A DNA stretch of 64,000 bases from Vibrio casei. Lineage in GTDB: Bacteria > Pseudomonadota > Gammaproteobacteria > Enterobacterales > Vibrionaceae. The notes below the pieces were generated by a model that saw only the letters and a list, made by a program, of their open reading frames with translations, had not been told where the DNA came from and made no database searches. The stretch lies in the NCBI RefSeq assembly GCF_002218025.2, contig NZ_AP018681.1, positions 744,001-808,000 on the forward strand, given 5' to 3'. Both the position numbers and the translations under genes were made by a program. Positions 26,883 through 35,380 of the stretch are shown here, piece after piece (within the stretch, counting starts at the first letter, position 1; every line of letters begins with the position of its first letter).

Positions 26883-28902
26883 TTTTCAATTTCTTTACCC
26901 TAATTGGTTTTATGCCTCAATACCCGCACTAATTTTATGTGGTTGGTTATATTCAAAGCCACAGCGCACAAGCTTAATTGCATCACATCTAACCCAACAA
27001 CTCGGTTTAGATAAACGTCAATCACATCGTTCTATCGTGAGTATTATCAGCACCGCTTGGCTTATTGCCATTATTGCACTGGCTAGCCCAAGCTTCCAAA
27101 AGCAAGAAGTACCGAGCTTTGGTGTGAATAATGCACGCGTTATTGTCATGGACATGACTTTATCAATGTACGCCACCGATATTGCACCAAATCGTTTAGC
27201 TCAAGCCCGATATAAAGTCATGGATTTATTACCCGCTTTGAAAGAAGGTTCAACGGGTCTTATCGCTTATTCTGGCGATGGCTACATGATTAGCCCTCTC
27301 ACTAGCGATACCAACACACTTGCCAGTTTAATTCCTAACTTATCGCCAGATATTATGCCGGTAAGAGGCAGTAATGCGGCCGCTGGGGTGAAAAAAGCCA
27401 TCTCGATGCTCACACAAGCTGGGCATCAACAAGGTGATATTATCCTCGTCGCCGATGACATTAGCACAAAAGAAACTCGGGATATTCAAGACTTATTGAA
27501 TGGCACTAATTGGCAATTGTCTGTTATGTCTGTTGGCACTCCGCAAGGCGCACCCATTCGTTTGCCGAATGGAGACATGTTTACCAGTAACGGTACGACT
27601 GTGGTTGCTAAAACCAATGTTAAAGGTTTACAGGCCCTAGCAAAAGCAGGTAACGGCGTTTATACCCCACTTCGTGCCGACGATAGGGATATTCAAACCT
27701 TAACCGCCGCTTTAGATCACGTTGAGTTAAAAACCACCAAAGAAAACAAAGGATCACCTGAATTGGAAGTACACATTAATAATGGATTTTGGCTACTGCC
27801 TATTTTATTACTTCTGGCTTTAGGCGCTTTTCGTCGTGGTGGTATTTTCTGCTTAGCCGCCATATTAAGCTTTCCGCTCCTTCAACCACATGATGCCTAT
27901 GCGGCAGCAGCAGAGCCCACTAAAATGGAGCCTGGATTCAATCTTAACTCCGCTTTTAAAACTCGTGATCAACAAGGTTACGAGGCTTATCAAGCTAAAG
28001 CTTATAACAATGCTGCCGCTTTATTTGTTGATAAAAAATGGAAAGGTATCGCGCAATATCAAGCCGGTGACTTCCAAGGAGCCATTCAATCGTTCACGGG
28101 TTTAAATGATGTACAGTCTCGCTATAACTTAGCAAGCTCTCAGGCACAAGCTAACTTACTTAATGAAGCCAAAGCTGGTTATGAGGCCATCTTAGAAAGC
28201 AATCCGGACTTTACCGATGCAAAAAAAGATTTAGACATTGTAGAGAAAGCATTACAGCAACAACAGAAACAGAAACAGAAACAGAAACAAGACAAATCTA
28301 AAGAGCAGCAGTCAAAGGACAATCAATCCAAAGACCAACAATCTCAAGATAAGCAATCACAGAACAATCAAGGTAATCAATCCAATAAAAATGATTCTAG
28401 TCCGGACTCACAAGAAAACCAATCGCAGCAAGAGCAAGGTCAGCAGAATCAAACAAAGAAAAATCAATCTGATCAGAAAAAACCGAATCAGCAGCAGTCA
28501 CAGCAGAACCCTAAACAGAATCAATCAGGAAATTCGCAGCAAAACCAGCAAGAAAATGGCAAGAATAGCGATCAGGCCGATAATAAATCGACCAGTGATA
28601 ACTCAAATAACTCAGATAACAACAGCGATAAAAATCAAAAACAACAGAAACAAAAAGCGCAGCAAGCAGCTCAAGCAAATCAATCTGATCAAGACAAACT
28701 GCAAGAGCAAAAAAAGCAACAAGCCATGAAGGCGCAACAAGATCCTAATGCTAACCCCCAAGCTGGTAATACGGTTGCCGTTGATACTCAACTCAAAAAA
28801 TTAGAGCAAATTCCAGATAACGCAAAACGTTTATTACAAGCTCAAATGGCGCTTGAAGCACAACAAAATCCAGAACCACAAACCAATAGTCAACAATGGT
28901 AG
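26875..28902 (+). CDS. batB: VWA-TPR protein, BatB/BatC fusion
   Basis: A 675-residue protein: two N-terminal helices, a VWA domain with variant MIDAS D93-T95-S97 (MDMTLSM), a central membrane helix pair (about 305-340), a TPR region (about 360-465, YEAYQAKAYNNAAALF, FQGAIQSF, LNEAKAGYEAILESNPDF) and a long Gln/Lys/Asn/Ser-rich low-complexity tail (about 465-640). It therefore combines BatB and BatC. The tail starts at a CAGAAA hexanucleotide tandem run (28264-28287). AAGGAG precedes the ATG. Confidence 0.87.
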   Translation: MADFQFLYPNWFYASIPALILCGWLYSKPQRTSLIASHLTQQLGLDKRQSHRSIVSIISTAWLIAIIALASPSFQKQEVPSFGVNNARVIVMDMTLSMYATDIAPNRLAQARYKVMDLLPALKEGSTGLIAYSGDGYMISPLTSDTNTLASLIPNLSPDIMPVRGSNAAAGVKKAISMLTQAGHQQGDIILVADDISTKETRDIQDLLNGTNWQLSVMSVGTPQGAPIRLPNGDMFTSNGTTVVAKTNVKGLQALAKAGNGVYTPLRADDRDIQTLTAALDHVELKTTKENKGSPELEVHINNGFWLLPILLLLALGAFRRGGIFCLAAILSFPLLQPHDAYAAAAEPTKMEPGFNLNSAFKTRDQQGYEAYQAKAYNNAAALFVDKKWKGIAQYQAGDFQGAIQSFTGLNDVQSRYNLASSQAQANLLNEAKAGYEAILESNPDFTDAKKDLDIVEKALQQQQKQKQKQKQDKSKEQQSKDNQSKDQQSQDKQSQNNQGNQSNKNDSSPDSQENQSQQEQGQQNQTKKNQSDQKKPNQQQSQQNPKQNQSGNSQQNQQENGKNSDQADNKSTSDNSNNSDNNSDKNQKQQKQKAQQAAQANQSDQDKLQEQKKQQAMKAQQDPNANPQAGNTVAVDTQLKKLEQIPDNAKRLLQAQMALEAQQNPEPQTNSQQW

Positions 28903-30662
28903 TACGAATAATGTACCGTAAAATGATTTCAATTTTCACTAAAATGCACGCATTCTTTATTCAAAATAATACGCTAAATAGATTTGCTTTATTAAGCTTA
29001 TGCATGATGACTCTGGGCGCAAGCCAAATAAGCTTTGCGCAAGAGGCTGAAGTATCCGCGTCCGTATCTAAAGCACGTCTAAGCACCAATGAGGTTTTCA
29101 ATTTAAAGATTGAATACATGGACGCCGCTCACCGTGAAGATTTCGACCCAAGCACCCTCAAAAAAGACTTTACCACTGGGCAAGTTCAATACGGCAGTAC
29201 ACGTTCTTTTGTAAATGGTGATTATTCGGTTCGTAATGAATGGAATATTTCGTTATCGACGGATAAAACTGGTGATGTAATCATCCCAAGCTTTACGATT
29301 AATGGTTCCAAAACCGCGCCAATTACATTGCACGTCACTAAAGACCCAAGCAGCCCAACACAAGATGACTTAATTGAGTTCCAAGATCACCTTTCAAAAA
29401 CTATCTTGTACCCGAAAGAAATGGCGACCCTCACCTCTCGTCTATTGGTAAAAACCGATCCACGTGGCTTACAAAATACCAAATTGGTTCCACCTTCCGG
29501 CGAAGGTTTAACCATTGATCCAATTGGTCAACCTAATCAATATCAAAAAGTTATTAATGGCGTTCAAACGACTGTCGTAGAGCAAGGCTACCATGTCACT
29601 GCCACCGCTCCAGGTAAGCATGTATTAAATCCTCCTCGTCTCACTGCAACTCTAGTCAGTATTAGCCGTGCCACTGGTGCTCGCCGTATTATCCCTGTCG
29701 ATGTCTACTCAGGCCCAATAACATTAACCGTACAAGAAAAACCTTCTTCATACACAGGGGCGTGGCTTCCCACCCAATCACTTAAGCTTCAGCAAGGTTG
29801 GCAAGACAGTGAAGGTAATATGCTCAATGTTTCAAGCGGGAAGATTGACGCTAAAATAGGCCAACCTATTACACGAATTTTGGCGTTAGTTGTCAAAGAC
29901 GTGAGTGCCGAAAGCTTGCCAGACATACAACTCACTTACCCAAAAACCGTTCGTGTTTATAATGAAAAACCAAAATTTGGACAAGATAAATCAGGCAACA
30001 CCGTTATGACACTTAAACAAGTAATCATGCCCAAGCAGTCTGGAGAAATTGTATTACCGTCGGTCAACGTACCATGGTGGAACTCTCAGACAGGCCAAGC
30101 ACAAACCGCTCAAGTAAAAGGTTTAACATTACAGACTAGTATTGATGAAAATGCCGGTATACAAAGCGCAGCGCCAACCGTAAGCCTTAACGATAATAAT
30201 GCGAACAAATCAGCGCAAAGTGCGGCTGTCAATAACCTTGCGGAAAGTACAACCGGTCTAAACCAAACCTCAGGCTTCTGGCCTTATTTAACCGCATTAT
30301 TCGCCTTCTTATGGGTCTTAACGTTATTGCTATTAATTAAGCAAAAACAGTCAAAAGCACCAGAAATCAAAAAACCTAAAGCTGATAAAAACGCGGCAAA
30401 AAACCATTTCACTGATGCGATAAGGTCAAAAAATGGCGTAAAAATTCAAGCAGAGTTTACACAATGGAAAACAAAACATCCTAACCTTTCAGATGAGATA
30501 AAGCAGGAAATTCAAGCGGAAATAAATGATCTAATGACCAGCTTATATGGCGCTAATCAACAAGATTACCATTGTGAAGCATTGCTTTCTTTGATCAAAA
30601 AAGCGGAAAAAAGCCACAAGAAAAAGTCCCCCGAACAAGATGGAAATATCGCAAAACTGTAA
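28896..30662 (+). CDS. batD: BatD family protein
   Basis: A 588-residue protein with a signal peptide (cleavage near FAQEAEVSA, about residues 44-49), a large periplasmic beta-rich BatD region (VSKARLSTNEVFNLKIEYMDA.., SGEIVLPSVNVPWWNSQTG) and a C-terminal membrane helix (about 458-480) with a Lys-rich cytoplasmic tail. Last gene of the operon. The start is uncertain: ATG at 28896 overlaps the preceding stop, while in-frame ATGs at 28911 and 28923 are also possible and would give a more usual signal length. Confidence 0.87.
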   Translation: MVVRIMYRKMISIFTKMHAFFIQNNTLNRFALLSLCMMTLGASQISFAQEAEVSASVSKARLSTNEVFNLKIEYMDAAHREDFDPSTLKKDFTTGQVQYGSTRSFVNGDYSVRNEWNISLSTDKTGDVIIPSFTINGSKTAPITLHVTKDPSSPTQDDLIEFQDHLSKTILYPKEMATLTSRLLVKTDPRGLQNTKLVPPSGEGLTIDPIGQPNQYQKVINGVQTTVVEQGYHVTATAPGKHVLNPPRLTATLVSISRATGARRIIPVDVYSGPITLTVQEKPSSYTGAWLPTQSLKLQQGWQDSEGNMLNVSSGKIDAKIGQPITRILALVVKDVSAESLPDIQLTYPKTVRVYNEKPKFGQDKSGNTVMTLKQVIMPKQSGEIVLPSVNVPWWNSQTGQAQTAQVKGLTLQTSIDENAGIQSAAPTVSLNDNNANKSAQSAAVNNLAESTTGLNQTSGFWPYLTALFAFLWVLTLLLLIKQKQSKAPEIKKPKADKNAAKNHFTDAIRSKNGVKIQAEFTQWKTKHPNLSDEIKQEIQAEINDLMTSLYGANQQDYHCEALLSLIKKAEKSHKKKSPEQDGNIAKL

Positions 30663-30712
30663 TTAAGTTCAGTGTCATCTTAGTGTTACTACAGGCATAA
30701 AAGACAATAAAA

Positions 30713-30743
30713 AATACCCGCAAGGTTTTCTCTTGCGGGTATT
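30713..30743. terminator. Bidirectional intrinsic terminator
   Basis: Perfect 12-bp stem AATACCCGCAAG / CTTGCGGGTATT with a 7-base loop, A-rich before and T-rich after. Ends the bat operon and probably the convergent small gene. Confidence 0.9.
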
Positions 30744-30785
30744 CATTTTTAAAATATAGTTTTTAGGAATGCTTAATCTTATCAA

Positions 30786-31028
30786 TTAAAATCGATTTTT
30801 AAGCATCACAAATACTTTAGTACACATTCTCGCTAAGAAAGCCGATAAAAGAACAATAAGAATCCAGAAAGTGAATGTTGCCGTCTCATATAAAGGCGCA
30901 GCACCATCGCACTTAAATCCCAAATTCTGAGCACTGCCTCCTACATCTAAGCAAGCATCGACACCAAAAAAAGAATACAAACTAAAAAAGCTGGCGATGA
31001 ATATCACCATTGAAAAGACCTTATTCAT
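30786..31028 (-). CDS. Small membrane protein, unknown
   Basis: An 80-residue protein with two hydrophobic helices (about 4-22 and 52-72) separated by a polar segment with two Cys (ACLDVGGSAQNLGFKCDG), which could form a periplasmic disulfide. GAGGT lies upstream of the ATG. No family recognised. It is 36 bp downstream of the PAP2 gene on the same strand, so the two may be co-transcribed. Confidence 0.6.
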   Translation of the reverse strand: MNKVFSMVIFIASFFSLYSFFGVDACLDVGGSAQNLGFKCDGAAPLYETATFTFWILIVLLSAFLARMCTKVFVMLKNRF

Positions 31029-31064
31029 CTATAAATACCTCAGTTATCTGTGAGTAGCTACTCA

Positions 31065-31832
31065 TTAACGCCCTCTCATTTTCTCAATCACAAACACACT
31101 TAATAAACTGATCATGGCGGCTAAGCAGGTAGAAACAAACACATCTTGTGGCCAATGCATCCCCAAAAGCATTCGGCTTAGGCCCATCGATATTCCCCAA
31201 AAAATCAACATGATATTCAATACGGTAGCACCAGAAATAAGCAAATAATAACTCGCCGTCAGCACCAGAGTGGTGGCAAAAATAGTATGGCCAGACGGAA
31301 AAGCATAACCAACTTCATGCTCCCAATGTCCTTTAATCATGGGTGAGATAGCCATTAATGGCGTTGTTTTATATTGATTAGAACCTTCATTAATTTGATA
31401 TTGTTGCAACGCTTGCTCAATTAAATCACGCCTCATTTCAGGCTTTTGTTGATAAAACGTCTGTAAATCTATCGGAGAATCACTTTGTTTAGACAAAAAG
31501 ACAGCATTGGGTCTCGCTTCTTCAAAATACGATTTTAATTGATGATTCAATGTAAAACTAATAAGCAAACTTAACACCACCGCAAGCACTAAACGACCCC
31601 AAACCGTTTTAGGCACACAAAAATAACTGACTGCGAGAAAAACCACTACGCTCAATACCGCATAAGGCGCTGTACCGGTTGACGTTAAAAAGAACAAAAT
31701 AGTTGAGGAAAGACGAGTAAGATCAATTAAAGGAAATAATTGTTGATGAGTAATAAGTAAATAACTTGGTATTGCGGCAAGTACAACCCAAATAAGAGCC
31801 AAACTACGATATGTTTTCACATTTAATGACAC
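31065..31832 (-). CDS. pgpB: PAP2 family phosphatase (PgpB-like)
   Basis: A 255-residue inner membrane lipid phosphatase with about six helices. The three PAP2 motifs are present: KxxxxxxRP (KSYFEEARPN), PSGHT, and SRxxxxxHWPxD (SRMLLGMHWPQDV). The long insert between motifs 1 and 2 and the GYAFPSGHTIFA context match PgpB, which dephosphorylates phosphatidylglycerophosphate and undecaprenyl pyrophosphate. The start is GTG at 31832 behind AGAGG. Confidence 0.87.
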   Translation of the reverse strand: MSLNVKTYRSLALIWVVLAAIPSYLLITHQQLFPLIDLTRLSSTILFFLTSTGTAPYAVLSVVVFLAVSYFCVPKTVWGRLVLAVVLSLLISFTLNHQLKSYFEEARPNAVFLSKQSDSPIDLQTFYQQKPEMRRDLIEQALQQYQINEGSNQYKTTPLMAISPMIKGHWEHEVGYAFPSGHTIFATTLVLTASYYLLISGATVLNIMLIFWGISMGLSRMLLGMHWPQDVFVSTCLAAMISLLSVFVIEKMRGR

Positions 31833-32139
31833 GGTAACCTCTTAGCATATAAACCTGTTATGTAGACTCTACCCAAGTGACTTCAAAGCTTAAATTCAAG
31901 TCTTTCGGCAAGGAAGTAATCTAATCACCTTTCAAACCAATCTGACGCCGAATAAAATCTTGAGAACACTTGAAAAGAGAACATAAAGGATAACGATTAC
32001 AGATGCTACTAAAAGACACATTTCGATACGCTTATTTTATCCAATCATTTTTATTCTTTCCATTAAGACACGAGAGCACGCTTACCGTTTTGATTTATAG
32101 CCAAAACGTTGATAGCGTCATGTTTCAAAATGTTTCTTT
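31833..32139. other. 307-bp divergent intergenic region
   Basis: Separates the PAP2 gene from the MFS gene and must carry both promoters. I see no small gene, strong hairpin or recognisable operator in it. Confidence 0.5.
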
Positions 32140-33528
32140 ATGAAGTCATCAAATATGAATAACACCCCCCAAGATGGATTACCAAACCCACAACGACTTG
32201 GCGCTATTCTCGCCATTGCATTTGGTATTACCATGGCAGTACTCGATGGCGCGATAGCAAACGTTGCCCTTCCCACCATTGCCTCTGATTTTAATGCCAG
32301 CCCAGCGGAATCCATTTGGATTGTTAATGCTTATCAAATCGCCATTATTGTCTCACTGCTTTCTTTCTCTTTTATTGGCGATCTAATTGGATATCGACGA
32401 GTTTACCAAGTTGGTCTTGGGCTATTTTGTTTCACCTCTTTATTTTGTGCCCTTTCCGTTTCTCTCGATATGCTGACCGTAGCTCGTGTCATGCAAGGTT
32501 TTGGGGGCGCAGCACTCATGAGCGTCAATACCGCACTCATTAGGCTAATTTACCCAAGTAGGTATTTAGGCCGAGGAATGGGCATCAACTCATTCATTGT
32601 CGCCGTATCGGCTGCTGCTGGGCCAAGTGTCGCGGCCGCTATTCTATCTTTTGCCTCTTGGCAGTGGTTATTCTTAGTCAATGTTCCTATCGGTATTATT
32701 GCTTTAATGTTAGCGATCAAGTTTTTACCACCAAACCAACAGAAGTCCGTAGGCCAACGTTTTGATATCCCCAGTGCCATTATGAATGCACTCACTTTTG
32801 GTTTATTAATTTCAGCGATTACCGGTTTTGCACAAGGCCAATCGAACACACTGATCACAGCTGAGTTAATCGCCGTTGCGGTTATTGGTTTCTTTTTTGT
32901 TCGCCGCCAGTTAACCTTGCCCGTTCCTTTGTTACCGATTGATTTGTTTAAAACTCCGATTTTTTCATTGTCCATATGCACTTCTGTTTGTTCATTTTCC
33001 GCTCAAATGTTAGCGTTTGTCTCTCTGCCTTTCTTTTTGCAATCGGTACTCGGCCGAACGGAAGTGGAGACCGGGTTATTACTCACACCTTGGCCACTCG
33101 CCACAATGGTAATGGCACCTTTAGCTGGCTATTTAATTGAGCGGGTTCACGCAGGTTTATTAGGTGGGCTTGGCATGGCGATAATGGCCGTAGGTTTGCT
33201 TGCTTTGGTCTTATTGCCACAAAACCCCACCGATTTTAATATTATCTGGCCAATGATTTTATGTGGTGCAGGCTTTGGTTTGTTCCAATCACCCAATAAT
33301 CACACCATCATTTCTTCTGCCCCACGTAACAGAAGTGGCGGTGCAAGCGGTATGCTGGGAACGGCGCGCCTATTCGGACAAAGTTCTGGCGCGGCGTTAG
33401 TGGCGTTAATGTTCAACATGTTCCACGACAACGGAACACACGCTTCATTAATTTTAGCCGGAAGTTTTGCCATACTCGCCGCTATCATCAGCAGTTTACG
33501 AATGTCTCAACCGCGAGCAGGCGCATAA
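32140..33528 (+). CDS. MFS transporter, DHA2 (14-helix) drug exporter type
   Basis: A 462-residue inner membrane exporter of the EmrB/QacA/SmvA type. N-terminal LDGAIANVALPTIASDF (the helix-1 D and 'NVALP' motif), motif A-like GDLIGYRRVYQ and the antiporter motif C region INSFIVAVSAAAGPSVAAAI are visible. Substrate unknown. No regulator is adjacent. Start unclear: ATGs at 32140 and 32155 both lack a good ribosome site. Confidence 0.87.
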   Translation: MKSSNMNNTPQDGLPNPQRLGAILAIAFGITMAVLDGAIANVALPTIASDFNASPAESIWIVNAYQIAIIVSLLSFSFIGDLIGYRRVYQVGLGLFCFTSLFCALSVSLDMLTVARVMQGFGGAALMSVNTALIRLIYPSRYLGRGMGINSFIVAVSAAAGPSVAAAILSFASWQWLFLVNVPIGIIALMLAIKFLPPNQQKSVGQRFDIPSAIMNALTFGLLISAITGFAQGQSNTLITAELIAVAVIGFFFVRRQLTLPVPLLPIDLFKTPIFSLSICTSVCSFSAQMLAFVSLPFFLQSVLGRTEVETGLLLTPWPLATMVMAPLAGYLIERVHAGLLGGLGMAIMAVGLLALVLLPQNPTDFNIIWPMILCGAGFGLFQSPNNHTIISSAPRNRSGGASGMLGTARLFGQSSGAALVALMFNMFHDNGTHASLILAGSFAILAAIISSLRMSQPRAGA

Positions 33529-33607
33529 GTAATATACATGGGCTTAAATTCATTCATTGCCAAAAAATCAGGTTAGTAATACAAAGTTTTCGCTAACAAT
33601 CGTAATT

Positions 33608-33698
33608 GTTATCCCCGAAATGAGGCACGAATTATCCGGGATTTTTCACACCAATGAAATTCAATGAAAGCGATCTCCCGCACCTTCATTCGCTTAGG
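33608..33698 (-). repeat. Dispersed-type repeat, copy A
   Basis: Read on the minus strand this runs CCTAAGCGAA...GCGGGAGAT...CCGGATAATTCGTGCCTCA..., matching copy B at both ends with a longer middle. 91 bp. Confidence 0.6.
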
Positions 33699-33832
33699 TT
33701 CATGTGCAGTGTGTTCTGGGAGGCAAACTTATTTATACCTCCCTTCTTACTACTGAACAGTCAGGAGGGGGCTCTATTTAGGAGTGCCCTCAAGCATGTT
33801 AATTATTAACTTTTCCAATAAAATTACTCTCG

Positions 33833-33908
33833 CCAGCCATTCCAAACGAGCCCACCTTCTGTTATTTCAGCTGAACCCATGTTCTGTCATTCCAGCCGAG
33901 CCTAAGCG
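33833..33908. repeat. Three degenerate 25-bp tandem units
   Basis: Units at 33833-33858, 33859-33883 and 33884-33908. The last two align without gaps (CTGTTATTTCAGCTGAACCC and CTGTCATTCCAGCCGAGCCT); the first shares CCATTCCA..CGAGCCCA. Confidence 0.5.
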
Positions 33909-33977
33909 AAAGCGGGAATCTCATACAGCATTCTTCGAGTAGATACCGGATAACTCGTGCCTCGTTTCCGGCATGAC
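33901..33977 (+). repeat. Dispersed-type repeat, copy B
   Basis: CCTAAGCGAAAGCGGGAAT...ACCGGATAACTCGTGCCTCG..., inverted relative to copy A about 200 bp away; the shared GGATAA(C/T)TCGTGCCTC core differs by one base. 77 bp. Confidence 0.6.
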
Positions 33978-34358
33978 GGTTGTTGAATGTTTCTGGTATG
34001 ACTGGATAGGTCTTAAACTCATTCATGCCCCAAACTGAGCTAGGAATTGATCAATATTTATTACCACCTCTTTAACCTTGAAAAGGTAATTCTACTAAAC
34101 ATTAGTAATAATACTGGTCAGATTAGAATTAGAATTAGAATCCAGATTTCTGATCAGATTATATTGTCCTCTGATATCCAGCATAAGGCTGAATTTTTGT
34201 TCTAATAAACTGAGAGCCGGGTTTGAGTTTCAACGATCGCAGTTGAACTTTAATAGCCGATAAAAAGTGTTTTGGTTATCATTACGATAGAAAGGATAGT
34301 GTGGGAAACCGTCGCACTCAAATAAAACAGTAATGCAACATTATAACAAGGAAAGATA

Positions 34359-34835
34359 ATGTTTAAGAAAGTCGTAGTATTGAGCGCAACACTCTTTTTA
34401 GCCGCATGTTCTGCGCCGAAGTACGCTGTAGAGCCTATATAAGAAAGCAAGCAAACAAAAGAAATAACCATAATTAAAGATGATGCTACAAGGGCTATTT
34501 TCCTAGATACCATGCAAGAGTGGTGCTTAGATAACGCCAAACGCTGCAAACTCGTGCCGGACGGTACCCACCCTAAATCGTCAGAACTAACATTGATGTA
34601 CGTCTCTAGATGGAGCTGGGATTTAAGCTCTTATATAGCAGACTCCCGAATCAATGCATATAAAGATGAACTAAAGGTTGGGAAGGTTGAGTTTAAAGCA
34701 CCAAATACATTGAATTCTGATAAATGGGGCGATGATCGCAAACGTATTTTGATGATGTTAGATCTATTGTTCGGTAAAAAAACACCACAGAAGCACAGTC
34801 AAAAATTGAATCTAGTGAAATTTAATCGGAACTGA
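34359..34835 (+). pseudogene. Small lipoprotein gene with internal stop at codon 28
   Basis: AAGGA then ATG opens a clear lipoprotein signal peptide (KKVVVLSATLFLAAC, lipobox Cys17), but codon 28 (34440-34442) is TAA. The same frame continues for 130 codons to 34835 and encodes a plausible soluble domain (FLDTMQEWCLDNAKRCKLVPDG, MYVSRWSWDLSSYIADSRI). One base change in the stop would give a 158-residue lipoprotein. No family recognised. Alternatives are a real 27-residue lipopeptide, or a restart at the ATG at 34512, which would lack export. Confidence 0.65.
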
Positions 34836-35002
34836 CAAAAGTAACCGGCCTCAACGAGAAGCAGCTAACGGAATGTTCGCGCCAAAGACGGTTCAATAGG
34901 CACATCTACCAAACAAATGTCCACCATAAGTTATAACAACGTAGCTCGGTTGAACATGACCCACCAACCGCCAAATATAAAACGAAGCCTATCTCCCAGT
35001 AA

Positions 35003-35036
35003 AAAGCACCCGTACTCTTTAGCATGGGTGCTTTTC
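35003..35036 (-). terminator. Intrinsic terminator after nirD
   Basis: Stem AAAAGCACCC / GGGTGCTTTT with a 14-base loop, T-rich on the minus strand; ends the nrt-nir operon 16 bp after the nirD stop. Confidence 0.8.
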
Positions 35037-35051
35037 CTTTGTAGAGTGGTA

Positions 35052-35378
35052 TTAAAGACGCTGCAACCAAACTTGATTGTTTTCGACTTTCACTGCCCAA
35101 GTTTTGATTTGCACTTCAGGCGTTTCAACACAACTTCCTGATTTTAAATCGAAGTGTTGTTTATATAAAGGCGATGCGACACAAGGCTGCCCTTTTACAT
35201 CGCCAACAATGCCACGACTTAATACAAAGGCTTTACCAATTGGATCCCAGTTATCAATCGCAAATACTTTTTCAGCTTGATTCGGCAAGTGGAATAAAGC
35301 AACTTGTTGCCCTTCAACAAATGCGCCTGTGCCTATATTTGCATCCAGTTGAGATAATTCACATACGTTATGCCACAT
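35052..35378 (-). CDS. nirD: Nitrite reductase (NADH) small subunit
   Basis: A 108-residue Rieske-fold subunit of the cytoplasmic NADH nitrite reductase, which makes ammonium. It follows NirD (WHNVCELSQL, VALFHLPNQAEKVFAIDNWDPIGKAFVLSRGIVGD, SPLYKQHFDLKSG) and, as in that family, lacks the Cys-His iron ligands of true Rieske proteins. GGAGG precedes the ATG; nirB ends 2 bp upstream. Confidence 0.95.
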   Translation of the reverse strand: MWHNVCELSQLDANIGTGAFVEGQQVALFHLPNQAEKVFAIDNWDPIGKAFVLSRGIVGDVKGQPCVASPLYKQHFDLKSGSCVETPEVQIKTWAVKVENNQVWLQRL

Positions 35379-35380
35379 GG

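Larger units (their letters stand above)
33529..34358. other. 830-bp repeat-rich intergenic region
   Basis: No credible gene. It contains an inverted pair of related repeats (33608-33698 and 33901-33977), three degenerate 25-bp tandem units (33833-33908) and two hairpins: GGGAGG/CCTCCC (33718-33743) and a 9-10 bp stem GAGGGGGCTC/GAGTGCCCTC with one mismatch (33765-33791). It looks like an accumulation of dispersed non-coding repeats. Confidence 0.6.

Noticed and set aside
34250..34549. 99-residue minus-strand open frame
   Set aside because: It overlaps the better supported lipoprotein frame, has no good ribosome site, and its sequence reads as an antisense shadow of the signal-peptide region.
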